Below are positions 5,725 through 12,263 of a stretch of DNA of 12,263 bases, piece after piece. The first letter of the stretch is position 1. Every line of letters starts with the position of its first letter. The stretch comes from Anaerolineales bacterium UBA2232. GTDB taxonomy: Bacteria > Chloroflexota > Anaerolineae > UBA2200. The DNA is taken from positions 51,088 through 63,350 of the forward strand of contig DDYO01000022.1 in assembly GCA_002348045.1 (NCBI GenBank). The letters run 5' to 3'. Below the pieces are notes generated by a model. That model was not told where the DNA came from. It ran no database searches and was given only the letters and a program-made list of their open reading frames with translations. Both the position numbers and the translations under genes were made by a program.

Positions 5725-7170
5725 CTAACCCTTCATGACCCCCAGAGGGACGGTCTTGGCGACCCTGCGAGCCAGGCCCGCTCCGTGCACAACGTTGACC
5801 ACGCTGTCGATGTCTTTGTATGCTTCCGGAGCTTCTTCGGCCAATCCTTTCCACGGTCCGCGTACCTGGATGCCCTTTGTTGCGAGCCGCCGGGCAACGT
5901 CTTCCCCTCGTGCCTGGCGACTGGCGCCGTGACGGCTCATGGTTCGCCCGGCCCCATGGGCACAGGAGGAGAAGGATTTTTCGGCGGCTTCTTTGGTGCC
6001 TACCAGAATATAGGATGCCGTGCCCATGTCGCCAGGCACCAGGACCGGCTGACCGATGCTGCGGAAGATCTCCGGCAGAGCTGGATGACCCGGTCCAAAA
6101 GCTCGCGTGGCGCCCTTGCGGTGCACAATAATCTTGGTAGCTCGCCCGTCGATAGCGTATTCCTCGATCTTGGCGATGTTGTGTGCGACATCGTATACCA
6201 GCCGGAATGACCGATGGGAAAAGCGACCTGCCAGCAGATCATCGAGGATTGTGCGAACGCGGTGCATCAGCAACTGGCGGTTCGCCCAGGCATAGTTGGC
6301 CGCGCAAGCCATGGCGGCCAGGTACTCCTGTCCCTCCGGGGAAGTGACCGGGGCACAGACCAACTCACGATCAGGGAGCGAGATGCCGTACTTCTGCACC
6401 GCTTTCTGTAGCGCACTGACATAGTCGGTGCAGACCTGGTGGCCGAGCCCCCTTGAACCGGAATGGACCCAGACCACGAACTGCCCTGGGAAGAGCCCGA
6501 GCTTGTGAGCGACGGACTCGTCATAGACCTCGGTGACCTCTCCCAGCTCGATAAAGTGATTGCCGGCACCCAGCGTGCCGAGTTGGTCATCGCCACGCTT
6601 CTTGGCTCTGGGGCTCACGGCGCTTGCCCGGGCGCCCGGAATGGCGCCCCGCTCCTCGGTGTGCTCCAGGTCATCCCGGGTGCCATAGCCTTTGCCCACA
6701 GCCCAGCCAGCGCCTTTTTCCAGCGCCTCATCCATGTCATGGCCAGTGATGCGCACATCGCCGCCCTTGCCCACACCACTGGGCACGCCGGCGTAAAGGG
6801 CATCAATCAGCTCGCCCATGAGCGGCTTTACCTGCGCAGCCTCCAGGCCTGAGCTCATGAGGCGCACTCCGCAGTTTATGTCGTACCCAACCGCGCCGGG
6901 GGAAACCACCCCGTCCTTAGTGGTCATGGCAATCACGCCGCCAATAGGAGGTCCGTAGCCCTGGTGGATATCGGGCATGGCCAGGGTGAACTTGACCACA
7001 CCGGGCAGACAGGCCGTGTTGACCAGTTGCTCCATAGATCGGTCCTGCAGGGCCGCCTCCAGCAAGTTCTCATCGGCATACAGGCGGGCCGGCACGTTCA
7101 TATCCTTACGGTAACCTTGAGGAATCTCCCAAAGGTACTTCTCTATTCGCTGCAAGTCTTTCTTGTTCAT
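5725..7170 (-). CDS. rtcB: RNA-splicing ligase RtcB (GTP-dependent 3'-phosphate/5'-OH ligase)
   Basis: RtcB joins RNA ends bearing a 3'-phosphate or 2',3'-cyclic phosphate to a 5'-hydroxyl, using GTP and Mn2+. The protein is 481 residues, the length of the mature Pyrococcus enzyme, with no intein. Nearly every active-site motif is visible: MPDIHQGYGPPIGGV (65-79), VGYDINCGVRL (94-104) with metal ligands D97 and C100, GAGNHFIELG (201-210) with N204/H205, VHSGSRGLGH (235-244) with H236, YDVAHN (326-331) with H330, and SCAHGAGR (402-409) with H405, the histidine that becomes guanylylated. The ATG has GAGGG six bases upstream. It is the last gene of the - strand cluster, 30 bases after archease, its known activator. 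No RtcR-type regulator or RtcA cyclase is present in this window. Function is highly secure; the cellular RNA substrate is unknown. Confidence 0.97.
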   Translation of the reverse strand: MNKKDLQRIEKYLWEIPQGYRKDMNVPARLYADENLLEAALQDRSMEQLVNTACLPGVVKFTLAMPDIHQGYGPPIGGVIAMTTKDGVVSPGAVGYDINCGVRLMSSGLEAAQVKPLMGELIDALYAGVPSGVGKGGDVRITGHDMDEALEKGAGWAVGKGYGTRDDLEHTEERGAIPGARASAVSPRAKKRGDDQLGTLGAGNHFIELGEVTEVYDESVAHKLGLFPGQFVVWVHSGSRGLGHQVCTDYVSALQKAVQKYGISLPDRELVCAPVTSPEGQEYLAAMACAANYAWANRQLLMHRVRTILDDLLAGRFSHRSFRLVYDVAHNIAKIEEYAIDGRATKIIVHRKGATRAFGPGHPALPEIFRSIGQPVLVPGDMGTASYILVGTKEAAEKSFSSCAHGAGRTMSRHGASRQARGEDVARRLATKGIQVRGPWKGLAEEAPEAYKDIDSVVNVVHGAGLARRVAKTVPLGVMKG

Positions 7171-7200
7171 GGCGTTCCCTCGCTGTGTTTGAGGCGGCCC

Positions 7201-7608
7201 TTACACGTCGAAAACCACAGTAGCCTCATAGCCGCTTGCCGACTCCGTGATCGCTAGTCCGTGGTAAGTGGCTGCTTTGATCATCATCGGTGCGCTGTGC
7301 TGAGGCTGAGCCGCGACACGAGCCTTCAGCTGATGAGGCGACAGCGCAAGAATCTGAAAGTGACCATAGACTTCTCGGCGGGTTTCATGCAGGTACAGCA
7401 GTTCATTAAGCCAGTTCACCAGGAGAGATTCGAGGTCCTGTCCCTCGACCGCGACGGACAGGGTGGTGGTGCGGTCAATGACCGGCTCATTGGACAGCTG
7501 GCTGAACATGGCTTCGGCAGCACAGATGAACAGCTCTGCCAGAGTGGAACCGAACAGCTGAAAGGAAAGGTCCGCAGTGTGCTCGACCATGTCGTAGCGG
7601 CGAGTCAT
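7201..7608 (-). CDS. Archease (RtcB activator)
   Basis: This 135-residue protein promotes guanylylation and multiple turnover of RtcB. The signature VEHTADLSFQLFG lies at 8-20, with D13 as a likely metal ligand, and the C-terminal VVFDV (131-135) supplies the conserved acidic residue D134. The middle contains LLVNWLNELLYLHE, typical of the family. Start choice: the frame is open 44 codons further upstream but overlaps ribF there, while ATG 7608 has an excellent AAGGAG site and begins right before the conserved motif. The ATG overlaps the ribF stop codon as ATGA, suggesting coupled translation. rtcB follows after 30 bases, which strongly supports a shared function. Confidence 0.93.
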   Translation of the reverse strand: MTRRYDMVEHTADLSFQLFGSTLAELFICAAEAMFSQLSNEPVIDRTTTLSVAVEGQDLESLLVNWLNELLYLHETRREVYGHFQILALSPHQLKARVAAQPQHSAPMMIKAATYHGLAITESASGYEATVVFDV

Positions 7609-8507
7609 CGTACCCTCTCCTTGTGAACCTCCCACCACGCGTTGGGGGTGATGACGGTTCCGCCCGGTCCCAGGTTTGCCAAGAGTTCGACGGTGGCCGG
7701 AGTAGCAGGCAGGGGATCCGGCTCCGCCAGATGCACACAAGAGCCACGCGGGTCGCCACAGCGGGGGTCGCCATCATCAACGCTGAGTGCCGCGCGAAGC
7801 CACCGGCTCTGCAGGACCACACGGGCAGCATACAGACCGCCAGCCGGCAGAGCGCAAGGTCTGGGCACGTGCAGAGACATCACGGGCCCTTGAGACTGGA
7901 AGGCGTTAGCTGGAGGGCAGGGCATGGGTTCCAGGCGCCCACGCAAATGGTAGAAACGGCCCAGCAATTGGTTGGCCTCCTCGATCTTGCCGGCAAAGAG
8001 CAGGTTGCGGATTTGGGTGCTGCTGATGATCATGCCTTGAGCGCGAACCGGCGCGATGGTGCTGACGACAAACCCCATCTCCAATCCCAGCGCCGAAAGG
8101 GCCTCGACATCGCCTTGACGATGCAGCCCCAGAGCAAAGTCCTCGCCTACCCACAACTCGGTCATTCGCAGGCTGTTGTGCAGCATGTGTGCGAAATCGC
8201 GTGGAGATGTGTGTCGCAATTCCTGCGTAAAGGCCAGCACCACCAGCGTGTCAAGCCCCCACTGCTCCAAGAGGGCTATCTTGTCCTCCAGTGTCGTCAG
8301 GCAGATGAGCAACTTACCCGGGTTGAGGACTGCCCGGGGCATGGGCTCAAAAGTGACCATGCCACTCAGCCGTCCCGTTGCTCGAGCGCGCGTGATGAGC
8401 CGCCGCACCAACTCTTGATGACCCAGGTGGAGGCCATCGTACGCCCCCACGGTCAGCACCGTGTCGGCTTCGAGCTGAGCATCGGACGGATTATGTATTA
8501 GTCGCAT
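7605..8507 (-). CDS. ribF: RibF-like FAD synthetase with degenerate riboflavin-kinase domain
   Basis: RibF proteins phosphorylate riboflavin to FMN (C-terminal domain) and adenylylate FMN to FAD (N-terminal domain). In this 300-residue protein the adenylyltransferase half is recognisable: VGAYDGLHLGHQ (20-31) for the GxFDGxHxGH box, VTFEPMP (51-57) where TFxPHP is usual, VGEDFALGLHRQGD (120-133), and ISSTQIRNLLFAGKIEEANQLLGR (161-184). The kinase half (about 185-300) keeps the barrel-like pattern LPAGGLYAARVVLQSRWLRAALSV (220-243) but lacks GRxLGFPTAN (only PPAN at 198-201), the NIG strand and the catalytic Glu region. It may therefore be a monofunctional FMN adenylyltransferase. The ATG (8507) overlaps truB by 17 bases and has AGGT at 8513-8516. 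Longer in-frame starts lie deep inside truB and add no conserved sequence. Confidence 0.82.
   Translation of the reverse strand: MRLIHNPSDAQLEADTVLTVGAYDGLHLGHQELVRRLITRARATGRLSGMVTFEPMPRAVLNPGKLLICLTTLEDKIALLEQWGLDTLVVLAFTQELRHTSPRDFAHMLHNSLRMTELWVGEDFALGLHRQGDVEALSALGLEMGFVVSTIAPVRAQGMIISSTQIRNLLFAGKIEEANQLLGRFYHLRGRLEPMPCPPANAFQSQGPVMSLHVPRPCALPAGGLYAARVVLQSRWLRAALSVDDGDPRCGDPRGSCVHLAEPDPLPATPATVELLANLGPGGTVITPNAWWEVHKERVR
7613..7622 (-). promoter_or_regulatory. Ribosome binding site of archease
   Basis: Read on the - strand, AAGGAGAGGG ends 4 bases before the ATG; its AAGGAG core is spaced 8 bases. It lies inside the end of ribF and fixes the archease start at 7608 against longer options. 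Confidence 0.85.
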
Positions 8508-9435
8508 GCTTGACCTGCCCGAATACTTTGTGGGGCTGCCAGCCCTCAGCAACCTGGCGCAGCAGCGCGATGAGCCGCCCATCAGTGTCGTAGGCGCGGC
8601 ACATCTCCGAGTGGAGCGTTGTCGGCAGTTCCACGGTGCCGCCGCTCAGGATCCTCGTCGCGGTAAGGGCATCCACTGCCACAGCCGGAAAGGATGTCAG
8701 GGCTGTGTCCAGAGGATGCAACACTTGCTCGAGCCTTCCGCTGCGGACGATGGGCTGCAAGTCCCGCAGCTGAAGCGCGTGGTCCAGATGAAACGGGCCG
8801 CTCGATCGGCGAACAAGCCCGGCGAGATACGCTCCGCACCCCAGCCGCTGCCCGAGGTCGTGCGCCAACGAGCGGATGTAGGTGCCCTTGCCACAGCGGA
8901 TGTCGATCTCTATCTCGGGAGGTGCCCACTCGACCCAATCGATGGAAAAAACCTCGACCGAACGGGGCGGTGCATCCACTTGTCGCCCCCGTCGCGCTGC
9001 CTGATACAGGGGTCGGCCATCCATTTTCACTGCCGAATACATGGGGGGCACTTGCTGCAGTGTACCGGTGAATTCGGCCAACACGGCCTGGACCTCAGCC
9101 TGAGAGACTTGAACCTCCGATTGGGAGGTTACCTCGCCCTCGGCATCGTAGGTGCTTGTGGTAACCCCGAGGCGCACCCGTGCCCGATAGACCTTCTCCC
9201 CTTCCATCAAGTACTCGGATACGCGAGTGGCCTGGCCCAGGCAGACCAAGAGCACTCCGGTCGCCAGAGGATCAAGAGTACCGGCATGGCCTACTTTCTT
9301 CTGCCCCGTGGTCTTGCGAACTCGGTACACGATATCGTGGGAAGTCAGGCCCAACGGCTTGTCGATATTCAGTATGCCTTCCGCCGAGGGCTCCGAACGA
9401 GCGGGTTCAGCTGGCTTTGCCGCGCTGTCCGTCAC
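8491..9435 (-). CDS. truB: tRNA pseudouridine(55) synthase TruB
   Basis: TruB converts U55 of the T loop in tRNAs to pseudouridine and also acts as a tRNA chaperone. The 314-residue product has ILNIDKPLGLTSHD (21-34) at its N-terminal side and VGHAGTLDPLATGVL (48-62), in which D54 is the catalytic aspartate. Further conserved blocks are QVPPMYSAVKMDGRPLYQAARRG, the RCGKGTYIRSLAHDLG motif and GAYLAGLVRRSSGPF. The C-terminal part resembles the usual PUA-like extension. The start is taken as GTG 9435, with AGGTGG at 9440-9445 four bases upstream; the frame stays open upstream to 9561 but only inside nrnA. It overlaps the end of nrnA by 29 bases and ribF by 17, so translation is likely coupled. 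Confidence 0.95.
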   Translation of the reverse strand: MTDSAAKPAEPARSEPSAEGILNIDKPLGLTSHDIVYRVRKTTGQKKVGHAGTLDPLATGVLLVCLGQATRVSEYLMEGEKVYRARVRLGVTTSTYDAEGEVTSQSEVQVSQAEVQAVLAEFTGTLQQVPPMYSAVKMDGRPLYQAARRGRQVDAPPRSVEVFSIDWVEWAPPEIEIDIRCGKGTYIRSLAHDLGQRLGCGAYLAGLVRRSSGPFHLDHALQLRDLQPIVRSGRLEQVLHPLDTALTSFPAVAVDALTATRILSGGTVELPTTLHSEMCRAYDTDGRLIALLRQVAEGWQPHKVFGQVKHATNT

Positions 9436-10462
9436 TGCACCACCTGCTGTCCTGGTCCTGGCTCGCGGCCTGGTTGTTTGCTCGCGTTTCGGATAACCGC
9501 CCGGCTCTCGTGGTAGCCTGTTCCACAAGTGATGCTTCGAGCTGGGCCAATACGTTGTCACGGACGGAAGAGAGGCTGCCTTCCCCGCTCAACCCGGCCG
9601 CCCGGGCGTGACCCCCTCCGCCTAGTTGCACTGCTACTTTGGAGACGTCCCACCCAGGACCTGCTCGCAGTGATGCCTCGATGGTGCCGTCATCCTTCTC
9701 GCGAAAGACGGCGGCAACGTCCACGCCCATTGTGCTGGCGAGAAAGCTGACGAGACCGCTGCCTTCGTTGGGGGATGCGTTGCACTGGCGCATCATGTGC
9801 TGGTCTATCTCAGTCCAGATTATCCGCCCCCGAGTCTGTACGCTGGCCAGGGCCTGCCCCCACAGGCAAACTGTCGACAGGGGCTCGCGCGCGTAGACCA
9901 GCTCGGTAATCTGGGCCAGGGACGCGCCGGATTGCATCAGTTCACTGGCGGTCCGAAGCTGACGACTGGTCACATTTCCTGTGCGAAAGCAGAGGGTATC
10001 GGTGACCAAGCCGGTGAGGAGAGCAGTGGCAATGTCCCTGTCGATGGGCACATGGAGCTTGCGGATCAGGTCATAGACAATCTCCGCGGTGGACGGGAGG
10101 TCACGCACTAGGTTCACTGTACCAAAGCACACGTTGGTCCGGTGGTGGTCCACGTTGAGGAGGGGGCGGCCGGCAAACGCCGATTCGCCAAAGAGGTTGC
10201 CCAGTCGGTTCAGGTCGCTACAATCCACGGTGACGATGACTTGCTCATCCTTGGGTGGATGAGAAACGACATCGGTTACGCCGGTCAGAAAGTCGAATTT
10301 GCCGGGCACCGGATCGGCGCAGGCCATGGTGCAGGCTTTGCCCAGTCGTCGCAGGGCCAGGCCCAGGCCCAGCAGAGAACCAATGGCATCGCCATCAGGG
10401 ATGATGTGACAGATTACATAAACGCTGGAGGCCGATTCCAGCAGCCGCTTAGCTTTCAGCAT
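9407..10462 (-). CDS. nrnA: Bifunctional oligoribonuclease/PAP phosphatase NrnA (DHH family)
   Basis: NrnA-type DHH phosphoesterases degrade 2-5 nt RNA fragments and dephosphorylate 3'-phosphoadenosine 5'-phosphate. The 351-residue protein shows the DHH metal motifs HIIPDGDAIGS (19-29; H19, D23, D25), VDCSD (79-83), NVDHHRTN (103-110) and GLVTDT (151-156, D155), followed by a DHHA1 RNA-binding domain with the GGGGHARAAG loop (281-290). Residues about 315-351 are a polar Gln/Ser/Arg-rich tail beyond the family core, and the last part of it is encoded by DNA shared with the truB start. The ATG at 10462 overlaps the rbfA stop by 14 bases. Its binding site is mediocre (GGAG at 10476-10479, 13 bases away), consistent with coupling to rbfA. 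Its place between rbfA and truB is typical of many bacteria. Confidence 0.93.
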   Translation of the reverse strand: MLKAKRLLESASSVYVICHIIPDGDAIGSLLGLGLALRRLGKACTMACADPVPGKFDFLTGVTDVVSHPPKDEQVIVTVDCSDLNRLGNLFGESAFAGRPLLNVDHHRTNVCFGTVNLVRDLPSTAEIVYDLIRKLHVPIDRDIATALLTGLVTDTLCFRTGNVTSRQLRTASELMQSGASLAQITELVYAREPLSTVCLWGQALASVQTRGRIIWTEIDQHMMRQCNASPNEGSGLVSFLASTMGVDVAAVFREKDDGTIEASLRAGPGWDVSKVAVQLGGGGHARAAGLSGEGSLSSVRDNVLAQLEASLVEQATTRAGRLSETRANNQAASQDQDSRWCSDGQRGKAS

Positions 10463-10802
10463 CCTTCTTTAGCTGCTCCAACAACTGCTCGATGCGAAAA
10501 CCTTCCTCCCATGCGGAATCGTAGACAAAACGCAGGTCTGGTGCAAGTCGCATCTGCAGGCTCTGGGCCAGCTCTCGCCTCAAGAAGGGCAGGGCGCTGA
10601 CCAAGCCGTTCATGGCCGCATCGCGCTCGTCAGCGCCGCCAAGGACGGTGAAGTAAACGGTAGCGAGGCGTAGGTCTGGGCTAACGCTCACGTCGGTAAC
10701 AGTAACGGCTGTGAGGCGGGGGTCCTTGACCTTGTCCTGCAGCAGCAGGCTTATCTCGTGAAGGATTTCTTTTGTTAGGCGTTCTTGACGGTGTTTTGGC
10801 AT
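10449..10802 (-). CDS. rbfA: 30S ribosome-binding factor A (RbfA)
   Basis: RbfA is a small KH-fold protein that binds 16S rRNA near helix 1 and aids late maturation of the 30S subunit, including cold adaptation. The 117-residue length is typical. Diagnostic stretches are RLTKEILHEISLLLQDKVKDPRL near the N-terminus, VTVTDVSVSPDLRLATVYFTVLG in the middle, and LRRELAQSLQMRLAPDLRFVYD in the second half. Start choice: the frame is open back to 10910 inside infB, but ATG 10802 has AAGGA ten bases upstream (10813-10817) and gives the family N-terminus (MPKHRQERL). It follows infB after a 67-base gap that contains a strong hairpin, and overlaps nrnA by 14 bases. Confidence 0.95.
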   Translation of the reverse strand: MPKHRQERLTKEILHEISLLLQDKVKDPRLTAVTVTDVSVSPDLRLATVYFTVLGGADERDAAMNGLVSALPFLRRELAQSLQMRLAPDLRFVYDSAWEEGFRIEQLLEQLKKDAES

Positions 10803-10819
10803 CTTTGGACCGTCCTTCG

Positions 10820-10858
10820 ACAGCCGCAGCGCTCCGGTCTCCGGAACCCTGCGGCCGT
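10820..10858 (-). promoter_or_regulatory. Strong RNA hairpin between infB and rbfA, next to the rbfA ribosome binding site
   Basis: In the - strand transcript GCCGCAG pairs with CTGCGGC (7 bp), extended outward by three more pairs (one G-U). After a G-G mismatch come G-C and U-G pairs and then TCCGG/CCGGA closed by an AGA triloop. About 17 base pairs form within 39 bases. No T tract follows, so it is not a classical terminator. It ends two bases before the rbfA AAGGA site, so it could control rbfA translation, mark an RNase cleavage point or stabilise the downstream mRNA. Pairing is seen directly; the role is inference. Confidence 0.55.
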
Positions 10859-10869
10859 TCTCAGTGCTC

Positions 10870-12263
10870 TTAGATTTTGACCTGTTCTTTGCGGAAGAAC
10901 TCGATGACATCCCCTAGCGCAAAGTCGTTAAATCCATCGGCGCCGATGCCACACTCCATGTTGGTGCTCACTTCGCGCACGTCGTCTTTGAAGCGGCGCA
11001 GCGAGGCCACACCGCCTTCGAACACCTTTTGCCCGGCACGCAGTACCCGAATCTGGGCATTGCGGGCAGCGACGCCTTCGGTGACATAACAGCCAGCCAC
11101 CTGCTTCTTCTGAGGAATCTTGAAGATTTCTCTGACCTCGGCGTGCCCGATGGTAACGTCCTTGTAAGACGGTTCCAGCATGCCCTTCAGAGCCTTGTCG
11201 ATGTCCTCAATGACACGGTAAATGATGTTGTAGACGCGGATGTCCACGCCTTCGTCCTCTGCCAGGCGGGTGGCGGCGGCATCTACCTGCACACTAAAGC
11301 CCAACACGATGGCCCCCGAAGCCACGGCCAACATCACATCTGACTCGTTGATGTTGCCAGTACCGGTGGCCAGGAAAGTGGTGCGCAGCTTGTCATCACC
11401 CAGCTTGGTAACCGAATTCACGATGGGTTCGATAGAGCCCTGGACGTCAGCCTTGAGGATGATATTGAGTTCCTTAACACGACCATCTTGGGCCTGGGAA
11501 AAGAACTCCTCGAGACTCAGAGTCTTTCGCTGTGACGGCTCTGCGGCCTCGGCCCGGCGTGTTGCTTCCTCGGAAGCCATCTGCCGGGCGGTATGCTCGT
11601 CTGTGACTATGTTAAAGGGCTCGCCCGCGCGGGGAACTTCGCTCAGACCCAGGACCACCACTGGCGTGGACGGAGGAGCTTCCTCTATGCGCTGTCCCTT
11701 GTCATCGAACATGGCGCGCACCTTGCCCGAGGACGTACCGACGACCATAAAATCGTTGAGGCGCAGAGTTCCCTCTTGGACCAGCAAGGTGGCGAGCGCG
11801 CCCCTCGTTTTGTCCATCCTGCCTTCGATCACCACGCCACTGGCTGGAGCCTTCGGGTTTGCCCGCAGATTGCTCATCTCAGCCACCAGGAGGATGACCT
11901 CCAGAAGGTTGTCAATGCCCGTCTGCTGCTTGGCGGATACGGGGACCAGGGGAATGTCGCCGCCGTACTCTTCAATCAGTAGGCCGGCGTCGGCTATCTG
12001 CGACTTGACCGCGTCAAGGTTCGCATTGGGTTTGTCAACCTTGTTGAGGGCAACGATGATTGCAACCTGCGCCGCCCGGGCATGGTTCTTGGCCTCGATG
12101 GTCTGCGGTTGCACACCGTCGTCGGCAGCGATCACCAGAACGGCTATGTCAGTGGCCATCGCGCCGCGGGCGCGCATGGAGGTGAACGCTTCGTGCCCCG
12201 GGGTGTCCAGGAAGGTGATCTTCTTGCCCTGTTTTTCCACCTGATAGGCGCCGATGTGTTGGG
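10870..12263 (-). CDS. infB: Translation initiation factor IF-2, C-terminal part (5' partial at window edge)
   Basis: IF-2 is the GTPase that brings initiator fMet-tRNA to the 30S subunit and promotes subunit joining. The frame runs off the right edge; 463 whole codons are visible. The first residues read QHIGAYQV, the end of the switch-I segment, so the N-terminal domains and the P-loop lie outside. Visible GTPase motifs are DTPGH (G3, right after KKITFL), NKVD (G4) and the SAK loop (G5, in [10 protein letters not shown]). Then follow the EF-Tu-like domain II ([22 protein letters not shown]), the IF2 domain 3 ([15 protein letters not shown]) and the C-terminal fMet-tRNA-binding domain ending in [24 protein letters not shown] at 12240 is internal and not a start. 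It is the first visible gene of the - strand cluster; nusA would be expected upstream. Confidence 0.97.
   Translation of the reverse strand, partial: QHIGAYQVEKQGKKITFLDTPGHEAFTSMRARGAMATDIAVLVIAADDGVQPQTIEAKNHARAAQVAIIVALNKVDKPNANLDAVKSQIADAGLLIEEYGGDIPLVPVSAKQQTGIDNLLEVILLVAEMSNLRANPKAPASGVVIEGRMDKTRGALATLLVQEGTLRLNDFMVVGTSSGKVRAMFDDKGQRIEEAPPSTPVVVLGLSEVPRAGEPFNIVTDEHTARQMASEEATRRAEAAEPSQRKTLSLEEFFSQAQDGRVKELNIILKADVQGSIEPIVNSVTKLGDDKLRTTFLATGTGNINESDVMLAVASGAIVLGFSVQVDAAATRLAEDEGVDIRVYNIIYRVIEDIDKALKGMLEPSYKDVTIGHAEVREIFKIPQKKQVAGCYVTEGVAARNAQIRVLRAGQKVFEGGVASLRRFKDDVREVSTNMECGIGADGFNDFALGDVIEFFRKEQVKI

Noticed and set aside
7609..7740. N-terminal extension of archease to 7740
   Set aside because: It overlaps ribF and carries no conserved residues, and an excellent binding site sits directly before ATG 7608.
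8506..9516. Long + strand open frame (336 codons) opposite truB and ribF
   Set aside because: It is antisense to well-conserved truB, has no recognisable domain or ribosome binding site, and is explained by GC-rich codon usage of the opposite strand.
10803..10910. N-terminal extension of RbfA into infB
   Set aside because: It would translate the hairpin and the end of infB. The family N-terminus and a binding site support 10802.
11240..12244. Long + strand open frame (334 codons) opposite infB
   Set aside because: It is fully antisense to a secure IF-2 gene; its Ser/Thr/Arg-rich composition is typical of a shadow frame.
1..12263. CRISPR array, insertion sequence, tRNA or defence system
   Set aside because: No regularly spaced repeats, transposase motifs, clover-leaf sequences or defence-family proteins were seen on either strand.

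Overview
The window is an ordinary-looking bacterial chromosomal segment, GC-rich, with no mobile element, CRISPR array, rRNA or tRNA that I can see. It encodes a bacterial IF2, RbfA and TruB, so the host is a bacterium. The order infB-rbfA-nrnA-truB-ribF combined with an archaeal-length RtcB and an archease would suit a Chloroflexota-type or similar deep-branching lineage. That placement is inference and is not proven by the sequence.

Left part (bases 1 to about 5632), all on the + strand, holds metabolic and modification genes. These are the 3' end of a PlsC-type acyltransferase, two tandem FMN nitroreductase paralogs about 74% identical to each other, a 306-bp spacer, a PLP-dependent threonine/serine dehydratase (or serine racemase), a two-domain GNAT acetyltransferase preceded by a good TATAAT box, and an RlmI-type 23S rRNA methyltransferase with a PUA domain and an extra basic tail. 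Spacing between these genes is loose (60 to 300 bp), so several are probably transcribed separately.

Right part (bases 12263 down to 5725), all on the - strand, is one tightly packed cluster: infB (cut by the window edge), rbfA, nrnA, truB, ribF, archease, rtcB. Four junctions overlap by 4 to 29 bases, and the archease-rtcB gap is only 30 bases. The first five genes are the familiar downstream half of the nusA-infB operon, concerned with translation initiation, 30S maturation, nano-RNA turnover, tRNA pseudouridylation and flavin cofactor synthesis. The last two form an RNA-ligation/repair module (RtcB ligase and its activator archease), apparently co-transcribed with them. The - strand cluster and the + strand rlmI-like gene converge in a 92-bp spacer.

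The points most worth a second look are the RtcB-archease module at the end of the infB operon, a RibF whose riboflavin-kinase half has lost its signature residues, and a strong RNA hairpin in the infB-rbfA gap that ends two bases before the rbfA ribosome binding site. A possible decayed third nitroreductase copy lies in the 1802-2107 spacer. I found no clearly new multi-gene system.
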